A DNA stretch of 64,000 bases from Leishmania panamensis. Taxonomy: Eukaryota > Euglenozoa > Kinetoplastea > Trypanosomatida > Trypanosomatidae. Shown here in pieces: positions 49,825 to 60,667 of this stretch. The notes beneath the pieces were generated by a model. The model did not search any database. It was not told where the DNA came from and saw nothing but the letters and a program-made list of their open reading frames with translations. A program made the translations under genes and the position numbers. Where the stretch lies: positions 1,336,526 to 1,400,525 of the forward strand of contig NC_025881.1 of assembly GCF_000755165.1 (NCBI RefSeq), in the 5' to 3' direction. How positions within the stretch are numbered: the first letter of the stretch is position 1; each line of letters begins with the position of its first letter.

Positions 49825-52575
49825 TTACTTGGGTGGAAGGGCGTACTGTCTCGCATCGTTGAGTACAATCAATCCCCGACCCACGAACGACCGCAGCAGC
49901 TCCACCACATTGTCGATTGACCCTTCAAACTTGCCCAACAACTTGAGACTACTGTGGATCGCTGTGATCGACTGAGCTCCACGCGTCTTGAGCAGCGACG
50001 TCACCATCCGCTCCATCAGCTTCACGCGCTCGGGGGACAGCCCTGTCGACTTCCCGGCTTCCTCGTCAGTTCCTCTGTCCTCTATGAAGACAAAGTCGGC
50101 AGAAGTGGCCACGCTGAGCTGCATGGAGACCAGGTCCGTCGCTGGCAGAAACACCAGCACCGCTGGGGAAAGTCGCTGCGCATGCGCGCGGAGCTCCTCC
50201 AGCTGTACCTCCATTACGTTCGCCACATCCTTTAGAGACACAGGGGTGCAGACTCCACCACGGTCTGTCATATCTTTCACGTGCAAGACGATCGAAGCAT
50301 CAAACAGAGAGAGCACCTGCGGTACCGCCGTAAGTGCGTTCCCCTTGGAAGGGTCCTTCTGCGTTAGTTCCAACTCCACTCGGCCGAGTGAGATTAACCA
50401 GGTTAGTCGCTGGTTGTCCTTGAGCCGCTTGTACGCTTCTGCAAGGGCATCCATCTGTGCCTGCAGCGACGGATGGGGAGAATACTTGAGTGGCGCAGCA
50501 GCAGGACCTGAATCACCGCCGTTTGTGGAGCTGCAACGAGCAAGTGGTGGCCAGGTTGTCATCGAAAGAACCGAGACGCTTGCAGCGGAAGGTGCAGTAG
50601 TGGCGAAGGCGGTAGTACCTCTCAATCGTCGCGAGCAACCCGCGCGGCTACCAGCCAGCTGCTCGCGCAGCTGCTGTGAGATACGCCGAGACATCTGCAT
50701 GTCCCGCACCATCACTGCGCACCGATCAAGCGCTGTCTCGCCAAACACGTGCCGCAGCCGCTCGAGGACCTCCTCCTCTGGTGTTGTGTCAAACTCGTGC
50801 ATGGGCTTCTGCAGGAGCTGCTCCGCCAGCATCTGCCGGTACTCGTCAACTAATGCACGACGGGGAATAGACGTGAGCAGCACGCGTACCACGTCCGGCC
50901 TGTCTCGAGAAGCGCGATGCAGCTCCCTTTCCTTGCTGCTTGCACTGTAGTCACACAAGTCCAAGCCGCCAGCAAGACGCTCAGGGGGAGCCTGGGTTGG
51001 CGGTGGTGGGAGCGCATTCATAGCGCCACCGGGCTGCATCACTGCCTGCACCACCGCTGGCACGCAGTCCTTGCGCCGTCGTAGGTGCTCCAGGGTGTCA
51101 GAAGTGACAAAGACGACACTACTCTGCTCATTTCGCGGAAATAATATACAGAAAGCGTGAATCGTGTTGATGAGAATGGCCAGAATGTCCTCGGTGCGTG
51201 TGCCGGCGCGGTGGAGGCGTGAAGAGAGCAAATGGCGCACAGTCTGCACCAGCTCGGTCTTCAAGCCGCTCTCCGGAGTTGACTGCAGGCAGTAGTGCAT
51301 GTCCTCGAGAGCCGGAACGGACTCGGGGTAGTCAGAGAGAATTTCCCAAAAGTCGTCAAGGCGCCTGCGAGCGTAGGTGTGAAGCAGCAGTAGTCGCAAG
51401 TCAGCGCGCCATGCCTCCCGCTCCGCTCGCACCGCCTCACTCGTCTGGGAGGAAACGCACATGCTGCCCGCCTCCTCACATCCCGTCACCGTATGGCGGT
51501 CTCTCGACATCCCCCCCACGTCCCCGCCGTGGTGAATCATAGAGGTCCCGGTGAAGCCGCCGCTGCTGTGACAGCAAGCATCTGATCCGCCGTCGCTGTC
51601 AGACAATACCATCCGCACAAAAGGCACGACGGAGTGCTCCAGCCATGACAGCTGTTTGTGCAAAATGCGAGTGGAGAAGTCGTCGGAGAGGTCACGAAGT
51701 CGGTCGCGAATACTGTCCTCCAAGACGGATCTCCATAACTGCTTCACCTCTGCCGACTGGTTCAGGCCTAGCCGGTGCAGACACGCCATCAACGAATCTG
51801 GCGCCGGCAAAGTGGAGCCAGGTGCCGGGCTGCCCTCTCTAGCGTCACCTGCCACCTTCAAAGCCCCATCACGCTCTAAGTCATCCACGTTATCGTCTCC
51901 ATCATTACCTGTCGCCCTCCGCTGCGTAGCCAGGACGAGCTGACCGTGCCGCCGGAGGAAGGAAAATAGTGCCCGCCTCCCTGGCGGTTCTTCGCCGGTC
52001 ACCAAGTCTGTCTGAAGCAGCGCGCATCGAAGACGGACGGCAAGGAGAGCAGCAACCCCGGGTGCACGCAGTGCAGAACACCAGCGCAGCAGATGTGAAT
52101 ACACTTGACGGTACACCTCGTCCAGTCGCTCAAGTGCCGGAAGCGCCACCTCAGCGGAGAGTGGGCCACTGCTGCACAAGACAGCTGAGTGATACACACC
52201 GATCTCGACTGACAAGGCGGCACTCACGCGATCGAGTAGGGCGTCAGCGACCATAACGTTGAGCGGCGCACTGGTGGCGAGTGCTACGAGAGCTGCCGAC
52301 CACGTCCTCGGTGACGGCAACGGACATGGTGCTCCACGACCGGACTCCACAAAAAGAGCAAGACCGTGCGTATCGAGCGCGTCTAGCATCTCTGCAAGGA
52401 TGAACATGGCGTCTTCCTCATTAATGCTGTGCAGTGATTGCTCCGTCCTTGACGGGGCTGAAGACGCCAAGACTGCCGATGCAGCCTGCGCTAGTGACAC
52501 AGGCACGCTGGCACAGTTCATTGCGGTGCCTCCGATATGGCCAAGAGACTGCTGTACCAGAGTGAGAGCACTCAC
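49825..52575 (-). CDS. APC2: Anaphase-promoting complex subunit 2 (cullin-like)
   Basis: 916 residues. APC2 is the cullin-type scaffold that holds the RING subunit APC11 in the cell-cycle ubiquitin ligase. The cullin-homology region begins about 570 with RRALVDEYRQMLAEQLLQKP, then FDTTPEEEVLERLRHVFGE, CAVMVRDMQMSRRISQQL, as in APC2s elsewhere (the DFDT and CEVMLKD positions). A further block, AYKRLKDNQRLTWLISLGRVELEL (split here only for description), matches the APC2 pre-WHB strand motif. The C-terminus, about 850-916 (VTSLLKTRGAQSITAIHSSL and YALPPK at the end), fits the winged-helix WHB domain. The N-terminal 560 residues are divergent helices with acidic low-complexity inserts near 225-260 and 340-385. 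Nuclear/cytosolic; regulation of mitosis is inferred from the family. Confidence 0.88.
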   Translation of the reverse strand: MSALTLVQQSLGHIGGTAMNCASVPVSLAQAASAVLASSAPSRTEQSLHSINEEDAMFILAEMLDALDTHGLALFVESGRGAPCPLPSPRTWSAALVALATSAPLNVMVADALLDRVSAALSVEIGVYHSAVLCSSGPLSAEVALPALERLDEVYRQVYSHLLRWCSALRAPGVAALLAVRLRCALLQTDLVTGEEPPGRRALFSFLRRHGQLVLATQRRATGNDGDDNVDDLERDGALKVAGDAREGSPAPGSTLPAPDSLMACLHRLGLNQSAEVKQLWRSVLEDSIRDRLRDLSDDFSTRILHKQLSWLEHSVVPFVRMVLSDSDGGSDACCHSSGGFTGTSMIHHGGDVGGMSRDRHTVTGCEEAGSMCVSSQTSEAVRAEREAWRADLRLLLLHTYARRRLDDFWEILSDYPESVPALEDMHYCLQSTPESGLKTELVQTVRHLLSSRLHRAGTRTEDILAILINTIHAFCILFPRNEQSSVVFVTSDTLEHLRRRKDCVPAVVQAVMQPGGAMNALPPPPTQAPPERLAGGLDLCDYSASSKERELHRASRDRPDVVRVLLTSIPRRALVDEYRQMLAEQLLQKPMHEFDTTPEEEVLERLRHVFGETALDRCAVMVRDMQMSRRISQQLREQLAGSRAGCSRRLRGTTAFATTAPSAASVSVLSMTTWPPLARCSSTNGGDSGPAAAPLKYSPHPSLQAQMDALAEAYKRLKDNQRLTWLISLGRVELELTQKDPSKGNALTAVPQVLSLFDASIVLHVKDMTDRGGVCTPVSLKDVANVMEVQLEELRAHAQRLSPAVLVFLPATDLVSMQLSVATSADFVFIEDRGTDEEAGKSTGLSPERVKLMERMVTSLLKTRGAQSITAIHSSLKLLGKFEGSIDNVVELLRSFVGRGLIVLNDARQYALPPK

Positions 52576-53535
52576 TGCACCGGATGGTCACAGAAAATCG
52601 CTTCAGCAACGAAGAGTGTTGACAACCACAAGGCTGTGTACGCACAGAGACCTGTAAGTGGGTGTGTGGGTGTGTGTGTGGGGGGGGGGTGTATATCGAT
52701 GTGAGTGATAAATGTTTGCGGTGTTTGCGGCTTCCCTTCCCCTCCTCCTCTCTCTCTTCATCAGCAAATGCCTTTTAAATCACAGGAAAGTCAGCAGAAG
52801 GAAAAACAGAGAGAGAGGAAGCAAAGAAGACGGAAGACACGGCTGCTCTTGCCTCTCGTGGAGAGGCATAAATGCACCACAATGCGGGTCTCGCTCAGTG
52901 AGTGAGGCGCGTACTTCACACGCCACACCACACAGATGCACCAGCAGCGGCAGCACTGAGTATGTGAACACGCCGAAACGACGAGAAGCGAATAAACCTC
53001 TAACACAGTGGATCCAACCAACTAACCAACCAACACCCCCCAAAAAAAGGAAATAAAATACAGAAAACTAGCAAAAGAACAGCAGCGCAGGTACACAAAA
53101 GGAGTACCAAACCCACCAGGAGACAGTCAGTCAGACCAGCGTAAGCGAGAGATGGAAGTGGACTGGGGCACAACACAGAAAGAAACGACTGCAATTATAG
53201 AGCACACAATCCGCATCTCTTCATCTGCTCTTTCAGCGTCACTTGTAGCTCATCCAAGAGGCACCAATGAGTCCGAGAAGGGCGCATTGGGCGGCCTTCT
53301 CGGATTCATTCACTGCGCCTCATAAATTGAGGACTCTCGACATGACGCGCAGAGGCCTCCACTTTCGATATATCCCAGCGTTACGTCACAACACTCGCAA
53401 GCGTCGCTTTTTTTGCTTGAGTTCTTTTGGAAAATTAAAAAGCACGAAGAAAACTAAATAGCAAAACATGCCTGATTGCCTCCTCAGCAACTATGTGAGT
53501 GAAGAGAGCACAAGATAGGCGCAATATGCCACTGC
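52576..53535. other. Intergenic spacer between uL15 copy 2 and APC2
   Basis: About 0.96 kb with no gene. Contains a GTGTG/G run near 52662-52690 and A-rich sequence 53040-53060. It holds the uL15 copy 2 3' UTR. Confidence 0.5.
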
Positions 53536-53973
53536 TTACGCCTGGAGCACCACAGCGCCACCAGCCTTGCGGATCTTCTTGTCGGCCAGCTTGCTCACGT
53601 AGCGCGCCTTCACAATGCACGGCACCTGGATGTGGCCGTTGCCCAGCAGCTTCGCGTACCCACTGGACTGCAGGTCCACCACAGGCAGAACCCCGCCCTT
53701 CTTCGCCTTCGCCGCCTCCTCCGCAGCAATCAGGCGCGTCAGGTTGTTCAGGTTGATCGTCGGCTTCCACGTCACGTTCTTCTTGCGGTGGTAGTGGTCC
53801 ATGCCCAGCTTACCAAAGTACCCGGGGTGGTACTTGTCGAAGTTGATGCGGTGGTGGTGCATACCGCCAGCGTTACCGCGACCGGACTCGTGCTTGCGGT
53901 GCTTGCCTACGCGACCGTAGCCACAGAACGTCGAGCCGCGCTGGTGGCGGCACTTCTTGAAGCGGGTCGGCAT
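53536..53973 (-). CDS. RPL27A: 60S ribosomal protein uL15 (L27A/L28), copy 2
   Basis: 145 residues: MPTRFKKCRHQRGSTFCGYG, then the Gly/His-rich RGNAGGMHHHRINFDKYHPG typical of eukaryotic uL15, and a C-terminal domain (VDLQSSGYAKLLGNG). A component of the large ribosomal subunit near the exit side of the peptidyl transferase region. The protein is identical to that of 58305-58742. By eye the coding DNA differs at one position only, A53923 against G58692, a synonymous change in Cys17. Identity ends a few bases outside the stop and start codons. A 640-residue membrane protein gene lies between the copies. Confidence 0.97.
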   Translation of the reverse strand: MPTRFKKCRHQRGSTFCGYGRVGKHRKHESGRGNAGGMHHHRINFDKYHPGYFGKLGMDHYHRKKNVTWKPTINLNNLTRLIAAEEAAKAKKGGVLPVVDLQSSGYAKLLGNGHIQVPCIVKARYVSKLADKKIRKAGGAVVLQA

Positions 53974-54803
53974 CTCGTAATCAAACTGCGTGCGATGATC
54001 GAGACGTGGTGGGGTGCACCGTAGCGTAATGGATTGTGTGTATGTGAATGGATGTAAGTGTGCAGGGGGGAGGAAGAGGGGGGCGAGGACGATGGGGAAG
54101 CGGCAGTGGAGGTAGGAATGCCCATGCGGTGGCGCAAAAGTGGGTTGAGTCGACGGAGAACACGAGAAATATCACACGAACTTTATTCGACAGGGGGGAG
54201 CACGCAGGTTTAGCTCAAATGCACGATCCTCCCAGCTCGATCGCGCAGCAGTTGATGTCATGGCAGGGCGAGCATAGAAATACCAGGCACTCGCACACCA
54301 TCACACACACAGGAAGGCGGTAGAGACTATTTACGCGCCACGCTTCACAATAAGCTTCACGTTCTGAGAATATGCAGCGTACCTTCCCCAGCCAACACAT
54401 ACGTATGCGCGTGTACGCCTCATATATGAGCACGTCACAGTCGAGAAAACCTCTCCGATAGAAAGAAAACCGTCGTAAGAGTAAGCAAAGGAAAAAATGG
54501 GAAAGGGAGGGGGGAATAGAAAGGCGAACGCACGACGGAACAGCAAGAGGAGGGGGTGGGGAAGAGGCCCATTAGCATAATGCACGGAGAAGACAGAGAA
54601 GGACTTGAGTACTCTTGACACTACAGTAGATGTACCAACAACCCCAATAGTGTAAAGAGATATTTTAAGCATGTATACAGCGAGGTCGGTGTGTCCGCCC
54701 ACCCACCCCCTTGACACTAACGAGTGCAACTACACGTATCTTATAAGCGGCACCAAGAACAGGGGGAAAAGGCTCGGCGGAAAGGCGTGAGTGGAACGCA
54801 CAA
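53974..54803. other. Intergenic spacer between membrane protein and uL15 copy 2
   Basis: No gene is supported. Purine-rich plus-strand sequence near 54066-54115 probably serves as the uL15 splicing tract. Confidence 0.5.
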
Positions 54804-56726
54804 TCATGAGAGATGTCGAAGAGAGGAGGGATACTTGTTATCAAGCCCACATGTGGCGCCCCTGTTCACTTCATCCTGCCCCTCAACGTCGTTAGCGCTT
54901 TGAGCATGGCCTACCTCCTGCGTGAATCGCACCAGCTCACGCTGTTGTTGACGCACAATTCGTGAGAAGGGGCACCACACGCAGCACCCACTCACAAGAG
55001 AGAACAACAGCGAGACCACAACCAGTAGTATGGCCACCACCCCCCTCCTGACGCCGTTGTAGTTGCACTGAAAGCTAGGGATTGAGCCAGACGTCTTGAT
55101 GCCATTGCACGCGAGCGGGGTACGATAGTCATTCCTTCGAACGTACGGCACATAAGACATGATGTCGTAGATGTGAGTGAAATCAGCATCCTTGGTGTGG
55201 CCGTCGCAACTTATATCCACTTCATCAGGCAGCATCACCTTGCACGCCAACGAACGATCAGGTGCAGGGAAGGCGTAGCCTTGCGGGAAGAAGGGGTGGT
55301 GCACAAACAGCGGTGGGGCGCCGCCGCGGCCGCTGACCGTCATGCGCACCAGCCTAGCGTGCTTCGACACGCCACTATCCACACTCTCGTTTGTCCAGAA
55401 CGACGTCGTGTCCACCAAATCAGAAGTCGCCCAGTACCACATGACACGAACGCCGTTCACCTCTGCCGCCCACACCCCACACGGGATGTTGCGCACCGTC
55501 TGGTTGCCGACAAACGTTGGCGGCACGCTTGGCGAGTAGAGCAGCAAGGCGCTGACGCTCCTGGCACTCTTGTCGTAGCCGATAAGGATGCGTTTGCAGG
55601 TGTTCTGGTCAGGAAAGAAATACTCGCGCAGAGCCTTGTCGGCCGTCTCCTCGCCATCTGGCACTGCAAACTTAGTGTAGTAGTACGACATCTGATCCCA
55701 TGAGTTGGTGAACCACTCGTACTCGTACACGCGACCGGCGACACCACTCATGGGATACTGCAAGCTGGCGCGGGAGATACCTGCGTAGAGGCTGAAGGTC
55801 GCACGAAGATGGTAGAAGGACTTCTTCGACGGCGAGATAACAAGAAAGTTTGCACTGAAATCGGCAGGAAAGTCAGGCATATTGCTGTTCCTGGTAGACG
55901 CCAATGTTGACGGCGATGATGAGGGGGAGCGAGCATTGACCACAGGGGCTTCGATTGTCGACCGAGCAAAATTCATCGGTAAGTCGGTGACTGAGTCAGC
56001 AGGGGATGGGGATACACTTTCGCAGTGGGAAGGCGGCATCACCGCGTCAGAGACGTTAGAGCCAAAGAAAGAGAAGGTGAAGAGGCAGTTGTTGATCGTG
56101 CTGGCGGTGACTGCAGTCACCTCTATCGACACGGCAGTCCGACTCACCTGCATCAAATTCGCCGACCACCCTTGCGTACTCGTCAGGACAGCGGCGCTGT
56201 ACGTGGCGGATGTACCAAGACCACCGTACTTGGCCGGAATGATGAGGGAAAAGTGATTCGAGTAGTTTTTGACCTCAATACCACGGATGGTGCTCGTGGT
56301 GAATGTCGTTGGGAGCGGGGCCTGCAACATACCAACGAGGCTCTGAGCCAAGAGCACATCGTCTGAGGAACTGTACGACCCCTTCGTGTGCATGCAGCCG
56401 TCCATGTCAGAGACGGTATACTTATCCGTGGCGTTGATGTAGTAGGTATGGATGTCATCGCTATCCATGGTCCTCTCCATGGAGAATGGGAAGACAACGG
56501 GTTCTTCCGTCCTGTTCGCGCTCGCACTGACAGATAAGCGAAACGCGCTGATAACAGATTTGTTGTAGTTCATTGGCGCACTCGGCGCGGCGCTGCGACA
56601 CACCAGCTCCACGTCGAACAATCCCCGACCGTATAGCGGCAGTAGGTTCGCTGCGCTCACTGCGACAGACATGCTGAGCAGGGCAAGCAGCGTCGCCATC
56701 AGCGAAGCAAAAGAAGTGCGCATCAT
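54804..56726 (-). CDS. Hypothetical type I membrane glycoprotein
   Basis: 640 residues; family not recognised. A strong signal peptide covers about 1-26 (SFASLMATLLALLSMSVAVSA). The ectodomain of about 535 residues has several N-glycosylation sequons (for example NKS, NRT, NAT, NYS, NVS, NQT, NES) and a moderate number of Cys. One membrane span follows near 563-585 (VVAILLVVVSLLFSLVSG), then Cys-rich CCVWCPF and a cytosolic tail of about 50 residues with charged and Asn/Asp residues. The layout is that of a cell-surface or endomembrane type I protein. It sits between two uL15 copies in the same transcription direction, with no functional link suggested. Confidence 0.82.
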   Translation of the reverse strand: MMRTSFASLMATLLALLSMSVAVSAANLLPLYGRGLFDVELVCRSAAPSAPMNYNKSVISAFRLSVSASANRTEEPVVFPFSMERTMDSDDIHTYYINATDKYTVSDMDGCMHTKGSYSSSDDVLLAQSLVGMLQAPLPTTFTTSTIRGIEVKNYSNHFSLIIPAKYGGLGTSATYSAAVLTSTQGWSANLMQVSRTAVSIEVTAVTASTINNCLFTFSFFGSNVSDAVMPPSHCESVSPSPADSVTDLPMNFARSTIEAPVVNARSPSSSPSTLASTRNSNMPDFPADFSANFLVISPSKKSFYHLRATFSLYAGISRASLQYPMSGVAGRVYEYEWFTNSWDQMSYYYTKFAVPDGEETADKALREYFFPDQNTCKRILIGYDKSARSVSALLLYSPSVPPTFVGNQTVRNIPCGVWAAEVNGVRVMWYWATSDLVDTTSFWTNESVDSGVSKHARLVRMTVSGRGGAPPLFVHHPFFPQGYAFPAPDRSLACKVMLPDEVDISCDGHTKDADFTHIYDIMSYVPYVRRNDYRTPLACNGIKTSGSIPSFQCNYNGVRRGVVAILLVVVSLLFSLVSGCCVWCPFSRIVRQQQRELVRFTQEVGHAQSANDVEGQDEVNRGATCGLDNKYPSSLRHLS

Positions 56727-58304
56727 TTTTCACAAAACAGTGCTACCTGAGAGATCACGAAGAGCTCTAAAAAAAGAGAGAAACGGGCGAAAACACAGAA
56801 GAAATGGAATACAGGGTCGTAACGCTGTACCTAGTTAAGGCCCAATGGCACCTTCCACACACGCAAAACGTAACCGTGGCTTTCGATGGAGCCCCCACCT
56901 CCTTGTGTGTTGATTCAACCGAAACTCGGTGCTAGCTAGAGTAGTGGCCGCTCGAGCCACAGAGTCGGTCCAGAGAGCGCTAAAAAGAAAAGAAGGCAAT
57001 GCGATAATGTCGCTCGTCGATAGGTAAGGGGAGGGGGGGCTTAGCAAAACACGCAATCGACGATGCAATGGCACAGAAAGCACGCGTTGTGGATATGGCG
57101 GAGCAGGAGAAAGGAAGGAAAAGATGGCAGAACACGGCCACTCAACACACAAAACACTTTCAAAAATGGGGCGATGTTGAGGGAGAAGGGGGAAGGGGAG
57201 GTGACACTAGTGGGAAAAGCACAGAAGCGAGTAAAGATGGTGAAGACAACACACAATGATGACTGGGTAAATATTTTTTGAGAGAAGACAAGAAGAGCCA
57301 ATATGGAAAGCTTGCAAGATGATTAGGCCCACCTGTGGGAGAGTCTGGCGTTACAAGCAGTGCAACCGCTACGTCGCCAGCTACGGTGATCGTGTAAGGA
57401 AGTTCGACAAAAAAACAACGCCGACCCAGAACAGAAGAAAAAGACAGGCGATAGAGGAAAGGGGAAGAAGAGGGAAGAAGAGTGAAGAAGTGCGCGCAGC
57501 ACAGAACACACGATGGCAGAGTCACGCGCAACGTCAGAAGAGGGGGGACGGGCTGGCATCACCCGTCTCTCCCTCGACTTCGATATCAATGCCACTGCCG
57601 CTTTGGTAAAAGTGGCAGCACACGGAGAGCAAAAATGGGCAGCCCCCGGGAAGGCAATGCACCGCGACGTAGAGCCTCTTCAATGACACAGGCGAAGCTG
57701 GTTAACCCCGCGGAAAAAGAAGTGCGATGGTCGTGGGCGCCGCCTCAAAGCGAGTGCGCCACACACGCAAGACCAGCCCCAAACCAACCTCGCACAGCCC
57801 TTTCGACACCGCAACCATCAATGCAAAATGAGTCTGCCTCCCACAGTTGGTCCCATTATCACACATGCATGGGCCGCCCATCTTGTAGATGCATACGTAC
57901 TTTTTTTTTTCGGCTTTCTGTTGAAAGAAACACCGCCTCTCATTGACCTCCTCACACGCCGGCTTTCACACGGGCCCATCTTTTTCCCATCCACCCCTCG
58001 TCCTGTCCCCCAACCCTCTCCACGCACACCTAACGTGACACAAGACCGTCACGGCGAGAAGACGTGCTCGCGCGACAGGGGTGGGATACGAGTCCCGCTT
58101 CTCCGACATCACCTTCACAGCAGATTTTACGGGGCGCGTGTGAATCCCTGCCAGGCATGTCTGCGGTGAAAAAGGGGGACAGAAAACCAAAGAAGAAGAA
58201 AAGAGCACACGAAAACGCGGCCCCGGAGAGGAGGGGGGGGGAGAAGCGGTCATAGAAAAAAAATGAACGGCAAAACAAAAGAGAAACAACGCTCCTCCTC
58301 ACAC
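56727..58304. other. Intergenic spacer between uL15 copy 1 and membrane protein genes
   Basis: About 1.6 kb with no supportable gene. It contains a T run near 57900-57911 and a G run near 58231-58241. Purine-rich blocks at 57100-57200 and 57430-57490 could be splicing tracts. Confidence 0.5.
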
Positions 58305-58742
58305 TTACGCCTGGAGCACCACAGCGCCACCAGCCTTGCGGATCTTCTTGTCGGCCAGCTTGCTCACGTAGCGCGCCTTCACAATGCACGGCACCTGGAT
58401 GTGGCCGTTGCCCAGCAGCTTCGCGTACCCACTGGACTGCAGGTCCACCACAGGCAGAACCCCGCCCTTCTTCGCCTTCGCCGCCTCCTCCGCAGCAATC
58501 AGGCGCGTCAGGTTGTTCAGGTTGATCGTCGGCTTCCACGTCACGTTCTTCTTGCGGTGGTAGTGGTCCATGCCCAGCTTACCAAAGTACCCGGGGTGGT
58601 ACTTGTCGAAGTTGATGCGGTGGTGGTGCATACCGCCAGCGTTACCGCGACCGGACTCGTGCTTGCGGTGCTTGCCTACGCGACCGTAGCCGCAGAACGT
58701 CGAGCCGCGCTGGTGGCGGCACTTCTTGAAGCGGGTCGGCAT
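58305..58742 (-). CDS. RPL27A: 60S ribosomal protein uL15 (L27A/L28), copy 1
   Basis: 145 residues, identical in protein to 53536-53973 and differing at one synonymous base. Homology begins at CTTACGCCTGGAGC, just outside the stop codon, and ends at CATCTC, three bases beyond the ATG. The 5' leader and 3' UTR differ from those of copy 2, so the two mRNAs may be regulated differently. Function as for the other copy. Confidence 0.97.
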   Translation of the reverse strand: MPTRFKKCRHQRGSTFCGYGRVGKHRKHESGRGNAGGMHHHRINFDKYHPGYFGKLGMDHYHRKKNVTWKPTINLNNLTRLIAAEEAAKAKKGGVLPVVDLQSSGYAKLLGNGHIQVPCIVKARYVSKLADKKIRKAGGAVVLQA

Positions 58743-59262
58743 CTCCTACGAGTGAAAAAGAGCTGTATGGCAAGAAAGTGATAAGGTGTTACACCAGAAA
58801 TGTATTAAGAGAGACAGCGCAATCAAAACATGGGTATAGAGAACGGAAGAAATGGAAGGTGATGCGATAGACTGATTTGTAAGCAGAAGACAGAAGCACA
58901 CGTGCACAGTGAGAAAAAATATAGCGTTGCGCATACGCACCGAGCCAGACAAAGCCGGCATGACTGTAGAATGCCTAAGGGCCTAGTAGGGAAAGACTGA
59001 GGAATGACGGCGAGTTTGGGCTACACAGATACTCTTTAGCGTGGCTCGTCGAAAGAACCTGTGTGAATAAGCTGCGCCTCACTCCACTCGCGTTAAGTTC
59101 GAGACTGGCCTTTCCACGGGCCTTTTCTTTCTGTGAACGACTTGTGGAGTTGTTCTCTTTTCAGACTTGGTAGGAAAAAAAAAAAGAATTTTGGTGTTGC
59201 GGGGCGTCGCGTGATTTCGCTGGAGCGCCATACCACACACGCAGCCGACGACGGAACGCTGA
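58743..59262. other. Intergenic spacer between uL14 copy 2 and uL15 copy 1
   Basis: No gene is supported. A purine tract at about 58838-58861 (plus strand) precedes the first CT at 58763-58764, a possible uL15 acceptor about 20 bases from the start. Confidence 0.45.
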
Positions 59263-59682
59263 TTAGACGATCGCGGGGGCGTGCGTAGAGATCTTGGGCC
59301 ACAGGTCCGCAGACTCCTTCGCCACAGGGCCGGCAATGCCAGAACCCTTCATCTCACCCTTGGGGTTCACGATCACGCCAGCGTTGTCCTCGAAGTAGAT
59401 CACAGTACCGTCCTTGCGGCGCCAACTCTTGCGCTGGCGGATGATTACGGCATTCAGCACCTTCTTGCGCAGCTCCGGCTTGCCCTTCTTCACAGAGCAC
59501 ATCACCATATCGCCCAGCGCAGCAGACGGCAGACGGTTAAGACGACCGTGGTAGCCCTTCACGGAGATGATGTACAGGTTTTTGGCACCAGTGTTGTCCG
59601 CGCAGTTCACCACCGCGCCGACGGGCAGCGCGACGGACACGCGGAAGCGGCAGCCCTTGACGTTGGCCTGATCCTTACCCAT
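59263..59682 (-). CDS. RPL23: 60S ribosomal protein uL14 (L23), copy 2
   Basis: 139 residues from the ATG at 59680-59682. Typical uL14: SVALPVGAVVNCADNTGAKNL then GRLNRLPSAALGDMVM, VKKGKPELRKKVLNAVIIRQ and YFEDNAGVIVNPKGEMKGS, ending in GPVAKESADLWPKI. It lies at the intersubunit face and contacts the sarcin-ricin area. The frame is open upstream to 59778, but MGKDQAN is the family start. The coding sequence is identical by eye to 60668-61087. Confidence 0.97.
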   Translation of the reverse strand: MGKDQANVKGCRFRVSVALPVGAVVNCADNTGAKNLYIISVKGYHGRLNRLPSAALGDMVMCSVKKGKPELRKKVLNAVIIRQRKSWRRKDGTVIYFEDNAGVIVNPKGEMKGSGIAGPVAKESADLWPKISTHAPAIV

Positions 59683-60667
59683 GATTGCAACACTGCATGG
59701 AATGCGCGCGTATGTAGGAAGGAATAGCAAAGCGGACCCAGACGAAGAGGTGTGAATGAGCGAATGCAGGAGTAGCAAGCGAAAGGGGAAGGGAAGGGGG
59801 TTGTTATGGTGAAGCGGCCAATGATGGGCGGATAGGTAGGCGGATAGGTAAGCGGAAGGGAGGGAGAAGAAAGGTGGTTACACACGAGACGTGCGGGGCA
59901 TCAGAAGCAGCACTCCTGGAACACCGCAAGAAGCGCGGAAGTGGATGGGTGCACCGCAATTGTTTTTCCTGGGGTGCAGGAGAGCTAACCATGGCGGTTA
60001 CCATGATGAGAAGCGCTACACAGGCCACCTTCTCCCTCCTCTCTTATCGCAAGAGAACGGTGTCTGTCCGATTCCCATTACTCTCATCATTGGGGGGGGG
60101 GGGGGGGCGGGATGCCACACTCCTCCAGTGACAAGTAATTGCGAAGAAGGAAGGGGAAGCCATTGCAGAAGAGGACGACAGCTTGATGCCGCGCGCTCAA
60201 GACGGTGCACCACAGCACGAGACCTGGGCACAAGAGGCTGAGAGACACACAAAAAGAAATGAATCCCAACTTCCACGGGGGCCTACCGCGTTGCTCTATA
60301 CCCTTTTCTTCTTTCTTTTTTTTTAGACGTGGAGAAACAAAAATGAAACGTGAAACGAGCAACCATAAAAAAAACCCAAGACGAGGAAAGTCAAGGAGAG
60401 CCCACATCATCGCCGATGTCTGCCTTTGGCCTCAAACGCTTGCCTCGGCACCTTTGCGTATCTCGTCGCCACAACCCCCTACTCATGTCCCTACAGTACA
60501 CACACACACAAAGAGTGAGAGAGAGAGAGAGACATCATCATATCAAACAAGTATGGCGCGTGAGACAGGGACAGAGATGGGGACGAGGAGAGAGACGCCG
60601 GGTCAGCCGTTTGACGATCTAACCGAGGAAATGCAAGAGGACCGTGGTCGTAGCGGTAACCAGTTCT
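59683..60667. other. Intergenic spacer between the uL14 copies
   Basis: No gene is supported. A purine tract at about 59777-59800 lies upstream of uL14 copy 2 in transcript sense; the first AG on the transcript after it is at 59694-59693, about 10 bases before the ATG. A G16 homopolymer lies at 60092-60107 and GA repeats near 60509-60530. Confidence 0.5.
60092..60107. repeat. G16 homopolymer (C16 in the transcript)
   Basis: Sixteen consecutive G on the plus strand; a C run in the polycistronic RNA, in the uL14 intergenic spacer. Confidence 0.9.

Noticed and set aside
49988..50950. Plus-strand open frame of 320 codons
   Set aside because: Antisense to APC2; Ser/Arg-rich translation with no domain.
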